Assembly: GCA_945862325.1 (NCBI GenBank)
Contig: CAMAXZ010000011.1
Location: forward strand, 53,316-117,315
Origin: Klebsiella pneumoniae
GTDB lineage: Bacteria; Myxococcota_A; UBA796; SXON01
Direction of reading: 5' to 3'
DNA length: 64,000 nucleotides
In this document: positions 53,583-63,783 of the stretch, in pieces
How the letters are laid out: each line of letters begins with the position of its first letter
Numbering within the stretch: position 1 is the first letter of the stretch
Position numbers and translations under genes: made by a program
Notes under the pieces: generated by a model
The model's database searches: none
The model's input: the letters and a program-made list of their open reading frames with translations, nothing else
Told to the model about the DNA's origin: nothing

Positions 53583-54924
53583 CGGGACTCCGCCGCGAGC
53601 GCGCGCACGGTGACGCCGTCCGGCGGGTAGTACACCGCGTCCCACGTGACGCCGTCGCGCGAGCGGTACACACCGTCGGTCAACCACGCGAAGAACCACC
53701 CGTTCACCGCGCCGAGCTGCGCGTATCGGCTGCGGTGGTCGAGCGGCTCCCAGGTGACGCCGTCGGTCGATCGCCACATCTGCGGGTCTTCGTTGCTCAA
53801 CCCCTCCGCGAGCCAGATACCGTCGTGGTACGCCAGGGTCTGCAGCCCGGCGTACTGCGAGGGGCCCCAGGTCGTGTCGGTCCAGGTCTCCCCGCCGTCG
53901 GTCGACGCCGAGGCGACGAAGCGGTTCAGGCCGCCCACCGCGACGAAGCGCCCGTCGCCGTACGCCACGGCCCGGAGCTCGTCGCCGTCGGGAAAGGGCA
54001 CCGCGACCGTCCACGTCGTGGCGTCACCGCTGACGAGGCGCCGCCCGTCGCGGCCCACGCCGACGAACACCCCGTCTCCGTAGGCGAGGCTGTTGACGAG
54101 GTTCGAATAGTCCGTCGGCTCGTGCACGACGGTGCCGCCAGCCGTGGACCACGTGAACACGCCGCCGCGCGCGCACGCGAACCGGTCGACGCCCCACGCG
54201 CAGTCGGTCACCCAAAAGTCGTCGGAGTACGTCGACTCCTGCCAGGTCTCGCCGTCGTCGCTCCACGCGTAGGTGCCGGTCGCGGCCCACTCCATGCTGT
54301 TCGCGTCGGCCCGGAACCAGCGGCCGTCGCCCCAGGCGATGGCGCGGGCGCGCGTGTCGACGGCCTCGGGCACACCGGATTGCCAGAACGACTGCCCGTA
54401 GTTGTCGCTCCACGCGAACCAGCCGCCATCGCCGATGATCACCGTGCGCAGCGGCGGTGGGACCTCGGCGGTGACGGTGATCTGGACCTCGGTGCCCGGC
54501 ACGTGGAGGGTCGCCGGCCACGTGGTGGTCTCGGGCGGCGCGAGGGGGTCGAACACGAGCGCTGGGTCGAACACCAGGGTGAACGCCGCGCTCTGCTCCG
54601 GCTCCAGCCGCGTCGGCGCTTCCGAGCCGAGCGCCCAGCCCGCGCCCTCGAGCCACTCGCCGTCGAACCCTTGGGCGTCGGCGCCCCGGTTCGTGACGAC
54701 CACCGACACCGAGCGCGGCGACGAGATCCCCGCGGGCCCCGTCTCGAGGACGAAGGCGGCGCCGTCGGACACGAGGGTGCCGTCGACGACGAGGGTCAAC
54801 GACGCGGCGGGCACGTCGGCGCTGGGCCAGGGCTCGGCGGAGTCGCCCGTCGCGCGCGCCGTCGGCGCGTCGACGTCCGCGACCGGCCCGCGGCACGCGA
54901 CGATCGCGAGCAGGTACGCGGCGT

Positions 54925-54928
<4 letters not shown>
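53579..54928 (-). CDS. Beta-propeller (YCF48/BNR-like) lipoprotein, copy 2
   Basis: A 449-residue paralogue of the downstream gene: lipobox LAIVAC (Cys12), an Asp/Ala linker, an immunoglobulin-like domain (about 45-155) with VVVTNRGADAQGF, and a C-terminal propeller with repeats such as DGRFVAVGGLNRFV and SDDGETWQEST. The two copies differ most in their linkers and propeller surfaces, which suggests different ligands. ATG overlaps the stop of the MYXO-CTERM glycosidase gene. Confidence 0.78.
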
Positions 54929-56523
<1,595 letters not shown>

Positions 56524-56531
56524 GCGGGGCC

Positions 56532-56541
56532 ATGGTACCGT
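56532..56541. promoter_or_regulatory. Overlapping divergent -10 elements at GGTACC
   Basis: Minus strand: TACCAT (56537-56532), 8 nt before the glycosidase ATG. Plus strand: TACCGT (56536-56541), 6 nt before ATG 56548. The two share a GGTACC centre and cannot be used at the same time. Confidence 0.5.
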
Positions 56542-56577
56542 CAGGTCATGGCCATTGGCACCCCGTTCGGAGGCGAC

Positions 56578-56931
56578 ATGCGGTTCGTCCTGCTCCCCCT
56601 GGTGATCTTCTTCACGGCGCCCGGGTGTGCCGTCGGCGTGGCGTGCACGGAAGAAGCGCGGTCCTCCGTGACGGTGCACGTGACCGATGCGGCGGGCACG
56701 GCGCTGCAAGGGGCCACCGTCTCGTACACCGTGGACGGCGGTGCCTCGACCCCGTGCGACGACCTCGGAGACGCCTTCGTGTGCGCCTACGAGGTGGACG
56801 GCGCCTTCGTGATCCGGGTCGAGGCCGACGGGTACGAGCCGCGTGACGTCGAGGTGAACGTCGGGCGCACCGCGGACGACTGCCACGTCGAGAGCGAGGT
56901 GCTCGACGTCGCGCTCACGCCGGTGGCGTGA
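56578..56931 (+). CDS. Small carboxypeptidase-regulatory-like lipoprotein
   Basis: A 117-residue lipoprotein with a signal ending FFTAPGC and a beta-sandwich with VTVHVTDAAGTALQGATVSY, like CarboxypepD_reg/Big-type domains, and Cys pairs that may form disulfides. ATG 56578 is chosen because GGAGG lies 4 nt upstream and the signal peptide starts there. ATG 56548 fits a leaderless transcript (TACCGT 6 nt upstream) and would add ten residues. It diverges from the glycosidase operon. Confidence 0.72.
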   Translation: MRFVLLPLVIFFTAPGCAVGVACTEEARSSVTVHVTDAAGTALQGATVSYTVDGGASTPCDDLGDAFVCAYEVDGAFVIRVEADGYEPRDVEVNVGRTADDCHVESEVLDVALTPVA

Positions 56932-56940
56932 GCGGCGCGC

Positions 56941-57888
56941 TCACTCACACGTGGGCGCTTCGTCGTATCCCGGAGGTTCGAGCTGGATCGTGGCGTGCTG
57001 CACCCCGAAACGGGTGCGCACGACGTGACCTAGGCGCGCGAGCAGGTCGGGGTTGAACGCGCCGTCCTCCGTCACCACGTGCCCGCTCATGGCGATGAGG
57101 CCGCTGGTGATCGTCCAGACGTGGAGGTCGTGCACGCCGCGGACGCCCGGCTCCGCCAGCAGCGCGCGGCGCAGGGCCATGACGTCGACGGTGGCGGGGG
57201 CGCCCTCCATGAGCACGTGCACGGCGTCGTCGAGCAGGCGCCAGGCGGCGCGGAGCACGAGGAGCGCGATGGCCGCTCCCGCGACCGGGTCGGCCCACGC
57301 GGGGCCGCCGCCGATGGCGACGATCCCGGCGATCAGCGCCGCGACGGAGCCGAGCGCGTCGCTGGCCGCGTGGAGCCAGGCGCCGCGCAGGTTCAGGCTG
57401 GCGTCCCGTGAGCCGTGCAGCAGGGCGACCCCGCCGAGGTTGATCAGCAGCCCGCCGAGCGCGACCGCGGTCATCGCCTCGCCGTGGACCGGGGACGGCG
57501 TCGCGACGCGCTGCGCCGCCTCGACGAGCACCGAGAGCGCGATCGCGACCAGCGCGCCACCGTTCACTGCGGCCGCGAGGATCTCGGCGCGGTGCCACCC
57601 GTAGGTGCGGTGCGGGCTCGCGGGCCGCCGCGCGAGCCGGATCGCGAAGAGGGTGACCAGGAGGGACGCCGCGTCGCTGGCCATGTGACCGGCGTCGGCG
57701 AGCAGGGCGAGCGATCCTGACCATAATCCAGCGACAACCTCGATCCCCATGTAGGTCGCCGTGAGGCCGAGCAGGATCGCGAGCCGACCTTCCCCGATCT
57801 CCTTGCCGTGCGCGTGGCCATGATCGTGGCCGCCGTGATGGTGGCCAGCGCCCTGGGCGTGAGCGTGGTCGTGGTCGTGGTCGTGCAA
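56941..57888 (-). CDS. Cation diffusion facilitator (Zn/Co/Cd efflux)
   Basis: A 315-residue CDF transporter with a His/Asp-rich N-terminus (HDHDHDHAHAQGAGHHH), six hydrophobic segments, metal-site motifs LLADAGHMASDAA and WLHAASDALGS, and a cytoplasmic C-terminal domain (HDLHVWTITSGLIAMSGH). It exports divalent metal by proton antiport. The start is TTG 57888, preceded by GGAG 7 nt upstream; TACGGT (57911-57906) lies 17 nt before it. The longer reading frame upstream lacks family similarity. Confidence 0.9.
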   Translation of the reverse strand: MHDHDHDHAHAQGAGHHHGGHDHGHAHGKEIGEGRLAILLGLTATYMGIEVVAGLWSGSLALLADAGHMASDAASLLVTLFAIRLARRPASPHRTYGWHRAEILAAAVNGGALVAIALSVLVEAAQRVATPSPVHGEAMTAVALGGLLINLGGVALLHGSRDASLNLRGAWLHAASDALGSVAALIAGIVAIGGGPAWADPVAGAAIALLVLRAAWRLLDDAVHVLMEGAPATVDVMALRRALLAEPGVRGVHDLHVWTITSGLIAMSGHVVTEDGAFNPDLLARLGHVVRTRFGVQHATIQLEPPGYDEAPTCE

Positions 57889-57937
57889 CGTCGGGCTCCG
57901 CGCGCACCGTAGCCCGACGGCGACAACGTGCCTGTGG

Positions 57938-57943
57938 TACCTT
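57938..57943 (+). promoter_or_regulatory. -10 element TACCTT, leaderless
   Basis: TACCTT ends 6 nt before the ATG at 57950; no ribosome binding site lies between. Confidence 0.5.
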
Positions 57944-57949
57944 TTCTGG

Positions 57950-58702
57950 ATGATGCTGGTCGCGCTTCTGTTCATCGCGTGCTCCAAGCCCGCGGAGTAC
58001 GCCGCGTTGTCGCTCGACGAGGCCACCCGTGCGCTGTTCGTGTCGTTCCACACCGACGAGGCCGAGGCCCTGGCGCTCGAGCTGTCCACCCGGGTGGACG
58101 AAGAGCGTGACGGGCTTGCGGAGGGTCGGCACCTCGCCCTGCTCGACGCGAGCGACGTCGACGGGCTCGCGTTCGACGAGGTTGCCGACCTCGCGGTGAC
58201 CTACGGGGCGGCCTTCGGGCGCGCGGTCAGCGGTTCCATGGCGAGCCACGCCGCGGTGGTGCCGAACGCGGACCAGAGCTGGTCGGCGCCGAGCTACGAC
58301 CGCTACGACCGCGTGATCGTGTCGGGCACGGCGGCGGCCTTCGAGGCGGGCGGCGAGCTGCAGACCGACAACACGATCGAGAAGGACGTGGGGCTCGTCG
58401 TGCTCCCGTACCCGATGGACAAGGACTACCGCTGGTTCAACCTGCCGGGCGGCCAGGCCATGCTCATGCGTTCGATCATCTACGACGCCGGCTTCTCCGC
58501 CGACGGCAAGACCGGCGTGGTGGTCGGCTTCACGATCGAGGCGCGCTTCCCGGAGGGCGCCGACGGGATCTACTGGTACAACGCCACGTGGACGCAGGTG
58601 ATGTCCCCGTTCGAGCTGACCGAGGACTTCCTCGTGGCGCAGATCCTCGACGGCATCGAGGAAGAGTTCGACGCGACCGAGGCGTACGTGACGGGAGAGT
58701 GA
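57950..58702 (+). CDS. Lipoprotein, paralogue 1 of a tandem pair
   Basis: A 250-residue lipoprotein (MMLVALLFIAC, Cys11). An acidic helical region (about 20-80) precedes a conserved core shared with the next gene: DQSWSAPSYDRYDRV, NTIEKDVGLVVLPYPMDKDYRW, and VVVGFTIEARFPEG, then WYNATWTQV. No known family was recognised. The shared blocks and order show gene duplication. TACCTT 6 nt before the ATG supports this start. Confidence 0.78.
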   Translation: MMLVALLFIACSKPAEYAALSLDEATRALFVSFHTDEAEALALELSTRVDEERDGLAEGRHLALLDASDVDGLAFDEVADLAVTYGAAFGRAVSGSMASHAAVVPNADQSWSAPSYDRYDRVIVSGTAAAFEAGGELQTDNTIEKDVGLVVLPYPMDKDYRWFNLPGGQAMLMRSIIYDAGFSADGKTGVVVGFTIEARFPEGADGIYWYNATWTQVMSPFELTEDFLVAQILDGIEEEFDATEAYVTGE

Positions 58703-58722
58703 CGAGCGACGCCCAACGGGTG

Positions 58723-58728
58723 TATCGT
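58723..58728 (+). promoter_or_regulatory. -10 element TATCGT, leaderless
   Basis: TATCGT ends 6 nt before the ATG at 58735. TGACGA at 58700-58705 is a possible -35 with 17-base spacing. Confidence 0.5.
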
Positions 58729-58734
58729 CACGCG

Positions 58735-59502
58735 ATGTCCCTCCTCCTCCTCTTCGCCTGCGCCAAGGACACCGAGCCGCCGCCTCGCACCTTCGAGGAG
58801 CTCTGTGTCGACCTGCTCAACGAGTTCCAACGCGACGACGCGGCGGCGGAGGAGAGCGCGGCAGAGCTCGTGGACTGGCTCGAGGCGAGCCTCGACGAGG
58901 CGCCGGACGGCTACCCCATGGGCTACGGCACCTTCGATCCGGACGAGGTGGCGCACCTGAGCTGGGAGGGCGACATCGACTGGGACCGCGTGGCCGGCGC
59001 GATCGCGCTCACGACGGTCGAGGGCACCGTCGACGACTACCTCGCCTCCGTGCCGGAGGAGGACCAGTCCTGGGCGGATCGGACGTACCTGCGGTGGGAC
59101 CGCACGATCCTCGAGGGCGACGCGGACGGGTTCCTCGATGGCGCGTCGTTGTCCACCTACAACGACATCGAGAAGAGCGGCCCGCTCGGCATCGTGATCC
59201 CCTACCCGATGCAGAAGGACTACACTTGGTACGCCGGTGTTCCGGTGTTCCGCTCCGTCGTGCTCGAGGAAGGTTGGGGCGAGGGCGGCGAGAACGGCAT
59301 CGTCGGTGGGTTCACGATCGAGCTCTGGTACGACCGACCCGACGGCGGTGTGGCCTGGGTGAACGCGAGCTGGACGCACATGGTCACGATCGTGGACGAC
59401 ATCGCGAGCGAAGCGGGGATGTTGCAGGAGCTCATCAACGGGACCCACGACTACTTCGAGGGCACCGAGGCCCACGTGAACGGCGACGTCACGGCGGATT
59501 GA
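58735..59502 (+). CDS. Lipoprotein, paralogue 2 of a tandem pair
   Basis: A 255-residue lipoprotein (MSLLLLFAC, Cys9). It matches the previous gene in order and spacing: DQSWADRTYLRWDRT, YNDIEKSGPLGIVIPYPMQKDYTWY, IVGGFTIELWYDRP and WVNASWTHMV (each quoted in short parts). It has its own leaderless -10 element, so the pair are separately transcribed. The function is unknown. The 3' end overlaps the convergent DTW gene by 14 bp. Confidence 0.78.
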   Translation: MSLLLLFACAKDTEPPPRTFEELCVDLLNEFQRDDAAAEESAAELVDWLEASLDEAPDGYPMGYGTFDPDEVAHLSWEGDIDWDRVAGAIALTTVEGTVDDYLASVPEEDQSWADRTYLRWDRTILEGDADGFLDGASLSTYNDIEKSGPLGIVIPYPMQKDYTWYAGVPVFRSVVLEEGWGEGGENGIVGGFTIELWYDRPDGGVAWVNASWTHMVTIVDDIASEAGMLQELINGTHDYFEGTEAHVNGDVTAD

Positions 59503-60052
59503 CCCAGCCGCGCAGGCGCGCGATCGCGGCGTACTGAAGGTCGAACACCGCCTCGACGTGGGCGGCGGGCTCCTCGTCGCCCAGCACGCGGAGCGCGTTC
59601 GCGACGGCCTCGGCGGTGGACATCAGCGCGTCGGACGGGGGGCGCCGCAGGCGTCGCACGTCCTCTCGGCGCGGGGGCAGGTCGAGGCGCGGGAGGCTGA
59701 CGAGGCCGGGCAGGTGGTAGAGGGCGCGGCGCGTCTGGCGCCACGTCCCGTCGATGACGACGAGCCGCCGTACGGCCTCCGGCTCGGCGCGGATCGACGT
59801 CTCCACAGGGTAGAGCAGCGCGTCGCCCGGCTCGGGCGTCCAGGCGAACGGGAGATCGCGCGCTCCGCGGTCGCGGACGTCGCAGGGCTCCACCGCGGCG
59901 GCGATGGCGCGCACGCTGTTGCTGCTCCGGAGCCGCTCGCGCCAGTGACGCACGATGACGATCGGTGTTCGGACCTGCATCCTCGGGCCGACCGACCCGC
60001 ACCAGCAGCCGTGCGGCGGCAGACGGCAGCCGGGGCACTCCGAGCGGCGCAC
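59489..60052 (-). CDS. DTW-domain protein (tRNA acp-transferase-like)
   Basis: A 187-residue DTW-domain protein. A zinc-ribbon-like start (CPGCRLPPHGCWC) precedes VVIDGTWRQTRRALYHLPGL, the DGTW-type motif of TapT/DTWD enzymes that add an aminocarboxypropyl group to tRNA uridine. GTG 60052 overlaps the sulfotransferase stop by one base (TAGTG). It is the last gene of the mutS2 operon. The DTW signature is clear; the tRNA target is not known. Confidence 0.87.
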   Translation of the reverse strand: MRRSECPGCRLPPHGCWCGSVGPRMQVRTPIVIVRHWRERLRSSNSVRAIAAAVEPCDVRDRGARDLPFAWTPEPGDALLYPVETSIRAEPEAVRRLVVIDGTWRQTRRALYHLPGLVSLPRLDLPPRREDVRRLRRPPSDALMSTAEAVANALRVLGDEEPAAHVEAVFDLQYAAIARLRGWVNPP

Positions 60053-61137
60053 TACAGGAAGGTGTCGCGGAAGAACGCCGTGTCGGCGCGGATGCGCTCC
60101 ACGGTGAGACCGTACTTCTCCAGGTCGTAGCGGTGGGAGGAGCGGTACGCCCGCTGCTTCTCCGCCGTCGCCCGGACGACCGCGCGCTGCGCCGGGGACA
60201 TGGGGAGGTCCGCGAAGCGGCAGATGTCGTCCATCTCGCCCTCGAAGTCGGCCATCAGGCGGTCGTAGCGCACGATGTGCACCCGCGAGCGGTCGACCGC
60301 GCCCGAGGTCCAATCCTCGTGAAACCGGCGGAGGAGCTCGATGAGCCCCTGGTACAGGCGCTCGAGGTAGCGGCGGCGACGGTCCTCTGGGAGCTTCCAG
60401 AACCCGAACGCCGAGTCCTGCACGCCGGTGACGAGCGAGAGCGCCGAAGGGATGACCGCGACGGGGTCGCGCGCCATGTAGAGGATGCGGGCGTCGGGAA
60501 AGCGCTGGAGGAACACCGGGAGGCGCGTGCTCGTGGAGAACAGCTTCGCGACGATGCGGTCGCGCCCGGTGAACGCCATGCTGCGCCGCCACACGGCCTC
60601 GAGGTGATCGAAGTCGCGGCGGGAGGTGTCGCGCGTCGAGGGGTCGAAGAGCGGGAGGTGGTCCTCGTCGTCGTGCGCGAGGAAGAACGCCCAGATGAAG
60701 AAGCCGTCGAAGTTCTGGAAGAGCGCCGCGACGTCGTCGGTCTCGACCGAGAGCAGATCGGTGTCGTGCGCCGCGGTGCGGTGGTGCCGCGCCGGGCTCA
60801 CCGACTCGAGCCACGGCACCCACGGGGTCAGGGCGCGCTGCACGAGCAGCGACGGGTGGACCATGCGGTAGAGCTGGAGCCCGGCCGCGAACCCGTGCTC
60901 GTGGAGGAAACGCTGGAGGAAGGTGGTGCCGGTGCGGGGGTTGCCGACGATGACGATCGGGGCGCGCACGCGCGCGCGCCGCAGGGCGGGCGAGAGCAGC
61001 GGGTCGATCGCCATCCCGAGACGGTTGAGCGCGGTGAGCGCGAAGAACGCGAGGCCGACGGCGAAGGGCGCGAGGCGCAGGCCGAAGGCGCCGGCGACGG
61101 CGCGACGTGCGAGGAACATCCGCTGGATCAAAGTCAT
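60052..61137 (-). CDS. Sulfotransferase-family protein
   Basis: A 361-residue PAPS-dependent sulfotransferase with an N-terminal hydrophobic stretch (about 15-36) that may anchor it. The 5'-phosphosulfate loop is VGNPRTGTTFLQRFL; the 3'-phosphate region is FPDARILYMARDPVAVIPS. The family acts on sugars, lipids or peptides. ATG 61137 overlaps the mutS2 stop (ATGA); the frame is open 29 codons further, but that stretch is Arg-rich and unlikely. It is not part of the polysaccharide locus, 29 kb away. Confidence 0.87.
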   Translation of the reverse strand: MTLIQRMFLARRAVAGAFGLRLAPFAVGLAFFALTALNRLGMAIDPLLSPALRRARVRAPIVIVGNPRTGTTFLQRFLHEHGFAAGLQLYRMVHPSLLVQRALTPWVPWLESVSPARHHRTAAHDTDLLSVETDDVAALFQNFDGFFIWAFFLAHDDEDHLPLFDPSTRDTSRRDFDHLEAVWRRSMAFTGRDRIVAKLFSTSTRLPVFLQRFPDARILYMARDPVAVIPSALSLVTGVQDSAFGFWKLPEDRRRRYLERLYQGLIELLRRFHEDWTSGAVDRSRVHIVRYDRLMADFEGEMDDICRFADLPMSPAQRAVVRATAEKQRAYRSSHRYDLEKYGLTVERIRADTAFFRDTFL

Positions 61138-63518
61138 TTGAGGAGCACCACGGTGTACGCGTCCCCGCCCTCGTCGGCGTCGGCGGGGCGCCAGGCCCGC
61201 ACATAACGGCACGTCGGCAGCCACGCGCGTACGGCGCGCTTCAGCGCGCCGGTCCCGTGGCCGTGGAGCACGAAGGTGACCCCGTCCGGCCCGTGCGCGG
61301 CGCCGTCGAGGAAGCGTTCGGCGACCTCGGTGGCCTCGTCCGCCCGCATGCCCCGGAGGTCGACGGTGTTGGCGGAGGTGCGAATGTGCGCGACGGCGCG
61401 GTCGTCGTTGGGACGGGCGCGGCGCTCGGGCTCCGGGGGCGCGGGCGGAGCCGGCGGCGGCGCGGGGGGCGCGGGCGGCGCGGCGAGGGCCGTCCCGTCG
61501 AGGGTCTCGAGGCCCTCGCGGGGGACGCGGGTCCGGATTCGACCCAGATCGACCTCGATCGAGTCTCCGAGCGCGGTGACGACGCCGACCTGGTTGAGGG
61601 AGCGCACGCGGAGCCGGACGCCGAGCGCGATCTCCGGAGGAGGGCGCGCGGGGGCTTCGGGCGGCGCGAGGGCCGCCCGGGTGGCCTTGATCGTCTCCAG
61701 GGCCTTTCCGGCGCCGCGGAGGTCGGTCCCCGCTTGCAACGACGCGACCACCGCCCGCACCGTCTCTTCGCTCTTCTTAAGCTTTTCCTTGTGTTTCTCG
61801 AGCTGCCGCTCCATCTCGTCGCGGAGCTGCTTCTCCGCGCGACGCTCGCGGTCCTCGACCTGGGCGACGCGGCGGCGCGCCTCGCGCTCGAGGTCCTCCA
61901 AGGCGCGCGCGCGCGCGGCGACGGCCTGCCGCTCGACGGCGAGCTGTTCGAGCTGATCGGCGAGGGCGCGGTGGTTCTCTTCGAGGAGCGCGCGCGCGCG
62001 GACGATGAGGTCCTCGTCGAGCCCGAAGCGCCGCGCCATCGCGAGTGCGTAGCTCGCGCCCGGCGCGCCGAGTTCGATTCGGTAGGTTGGACGGCCATCG
62101 ACGTACTGCGCCGCCCCGACGCTGAAGCGCCCGTCAGCGGCGCCGAGGGCCTTGAGCTCCGGGTAGTGGGTGGTCGCGACCACGCGGGCGCCCTGGTCGA
62201 CGATGCGCTCCAGCACGGCGCGCGCCAGGGCGGCGCCTTGGGACGGGTCCGTGCCGACCGCCACTTCGTCGAGCAGCACCAGCACGCCGGGCGCCGCGGC
62301 CTCCACCGCGGCGCGCAGCACTCCAACGTGGGCGGAGAACGTGCTCAATCCCTCGGCGACGGACTGCTGGTCGCCCACGTCCGCGACGAGGTTCGAGAAC
62401 ACGTCGACGCGGGAGCCGTCGGCCGCGGGCACGGGGATGGCGGCGCGGGCGAGCAGGGCCGCGAGCCCGAGCGTCTTGAGGGCGACGGTCTTGCCGCCGG
62501 CGTTGGGGCCGGTGAGCACGAGCCCCGGGCGGGACGGGGTGAGCTGGAGGTCGTTGCCGACGACCGCGGGACCCCCTTCGGCGTGTCGCAAGGCGAGCAC
62601 GGGGTGGCGCGCGTCCCGGATGGCGATGACGCCGTCGTTTCCGACGATCGGGACGATGCCGGCCATTTTGCGGCCGAGCGCGGCGCGGGCGACGGCGAGA
62701 TCGAGCTCGACGGCGGCCTCCAGGGCGGCGCGCAGCGGCCCGTGGCGGCGGCCGACCTCGCGGCTGAGCTCGGTGAGGATGCGGCGTTCGACGCGATGGA
62801 GCTCCGACTCCGTCTCCTTGAGCTCGTTGTGCATCTCGACCACGGCGGCCGGCTCGACGAAGGCGGTCTCGCCGGACCCCGAGGTGCCGTGCACGATGCC
62901 GAGCCCCTTGCGCGCCGCCATCTTGACCGGCACGACGAAGCGCCCCTCTCGCTCGCTGATGAAGCGATCCTGGAGGACCTCGCGCCACTCGTCGCCGCGC
63001 ACGATCTCCTCGAGGGCAGAGCGGATGCGGTCGCGGAGCTGTTCGACGCGGCGGCGGAGCACGCCGAGCTCGGGCCACGTCCCCTCGTCGAGCTGACCCG
63101 CGGCGTCGAACGCGTAGCGGAGGACCTCGAGGAGCTCGGGATCCACCTGGATCGGGACGCAGAGCGCGGCGAGGCGCGGGAGCCGGGCGTCGCGGGCGTC
63201 CGCCCACCGTCGCACGGCGTCCAAGGCCCGCGCGCAGGTGTCGACCTCCCGGAGGTCGACCACCTCCAGCACGCCGCCGCGCGACGCGCGGTCGACCGCG
63301 TCGTCGATGTCGAGCACGCCGCCGACCGGGGGCTCGTCGCCGGCGTGCGCGGCGGCGTCGACCTCGGTGACCTCGGCGTAGCGCTCGCGCACCTGGTCGG
63401 AGGAAGGCCAGAGCGGGGCGTGCGCGGCCGCGGCGGCGCCGCGGCGTGTGCGCGCGCACAGCGCGAGGGCGTCGCACACGACGTCCCAGTCCAGGGCTCG
63501 GGCAGATCGGTCGATCAT
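61134..63518 (-). CDS. mutS2: MutS2 with Smr nuclease domain
   Basis: A 794-residue MutS2. It has an N-terminal lever/clamp region with a coiled coil, Walker A GPNAGGKTVALKT, Walker B VLLDEVAVGTDPSQGAALA, a second coiled coil (about 520-600) and a C-terminal Smr domain (VDLRGMRADEA, VLHGHGTGALK). MutS2 acts on recombination intermediates and, in some bacteria, on collided ribosomes. A Pro/Ala-rich linker lies before the Smr domain. TACAAC lies 9 nt before the ATG, with a symmetric promoter-like repeat upstream. Confidence 0.95.
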   Translation of the reverse strand: MIDRSARALDWDVVCDALALCARTRRGAAAAAHAPLWPSSDQVRERYAEVTEVDAAAHAGDEPPVGGVLDIDDAVDRASRGGVLEVVDLREVDTCARALDAVRRWADARDARLPRLAALCVPIQVDPELLEVLRYAFDAAGQLDEGTWPELGVLRRRVEQLRDRIRSALEEIVRGDEWREVLQDRFISEREGRFVVPVKMAARKGLGIVHGTSGSGETAFVEPAAVVEMHNELKETESELHRVERRILTELSREVGRRHGPLRAALEAAVELDLAVARAALGRKMAGIVPIVGNDGVIAIRDARHPVLALRHAEGGPAVVGNDLQLTPSRPGLVLTGPNAGGKTVALKTLGLAALLARAAIPVPAADGSRVDVFSNLVADVGDQQSVAEGLSTFSAHVGVLRAAVEAAAPGVLVLLDEVAVGTDPSQGAALARAVLERIVDQGARVVATTHYPELKALGAADGRFSVGAAQYVDGRPTYRIELGAPGASYALAMARRFGLDEDLIVRARALLEENHRALADQLEQLAVERQAVAARARALEDLEREARRRVAQVEDRERRAEKQLRDEMERQLEKHKEKLKKSEETVRAVVASLQAGTDLRGAGKALETIKATRAALAPPEAPARPPPEIALGVRLRVRSLNQVGVVTALGDSIEVDLGRIRTRVPREGLETLDGTALAAPPAPPAPPPAPPAPPEPERRARPNDDRAVAHIRTSANTVDLRGMRADEATEVAERFLDGAAHGPDGVTFVLHGHGTGALKRAVRAWLPTCRYVRAWRPADADEGGDAYTVVLLK

Positions 63519-63528
63519 CGGGCCGGGG

Positions 63529-63557
63529 TTGTAGTCGCCCGACCCGGTGCCTACAAC
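63529..63557. promoter_or_regulatory. Symmetric promoter: TTGTAG-N17-TACAAC on both strands
   Basis: GTTGTAG (63528-63534) and CTACAAC (63551-63557) form a perfect inverted repeat. On each strand the -35-like TTGTAG and -10-like TACAAC are separated by 17 bases. One direction leads to mutS2 (9 nt from the ATG), the other to a small open frame. Confidence 0.5.
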
Positions 63558-63564
63558 AATTCGC

Positions 63565-63687
63565 GTGGGGAGGGGGACGACGATCGAGGCGTGGTCGGAT
63601 CGCGCGCAGGGCCGAAGACCCGGAGCGCCCGTCGTGGCGCGGCGGAAGCGGCGGGGGGACGCGACGGAAGCCGCACGGACAACGTAG
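63565..63687 (+). CDS. Possible small basic protein (40 residues)
   Basis: GTG 63565 lies 7 nt after the plus-strand TACAAC and opens a 40-codon frame ending TAG 63685-63687. The product is Arg/Gly-rich (GRRPGAPVVARRKRRGD). No ribosome binding site is present. Codon bias is not distinct from background, so this may be chance. Confidence 0.2.
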   Translation: MGRGTTIEAWSDRAQGRRPGAPVVARRKRRGDATEAARTT

Positions 63688-63741
63688 CGACGGCCCTGTG
63701 CGGTACGTCCGGCCCGACGCCGATCGCCCCGACCTCTCCCC

Positions 63742-63770
63742 GGCCGCCGCGAGGGAACCTCGCGGCGGCC
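63742..63770 (-). terminator. Perfect 12-bp stem hairpin after the right-edge gene
   Basis: GGCCGCCGCGAG, a 5-base loop and CTCGCGGCGGCC: a 12-bp stem with no mismatch. It lies 13 bases after the minus-strand stop at 63784. There is no T-tract. Confidence 0.65.
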
Positions 63771-63783
63771 TCACTTTGTGCGC

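Noticed and set aside
63688..63741. Additional gene between the small frame and the hairpin
   Set aside because: No start at leaderless distance, no ribosome binding site and no protein-like composition.
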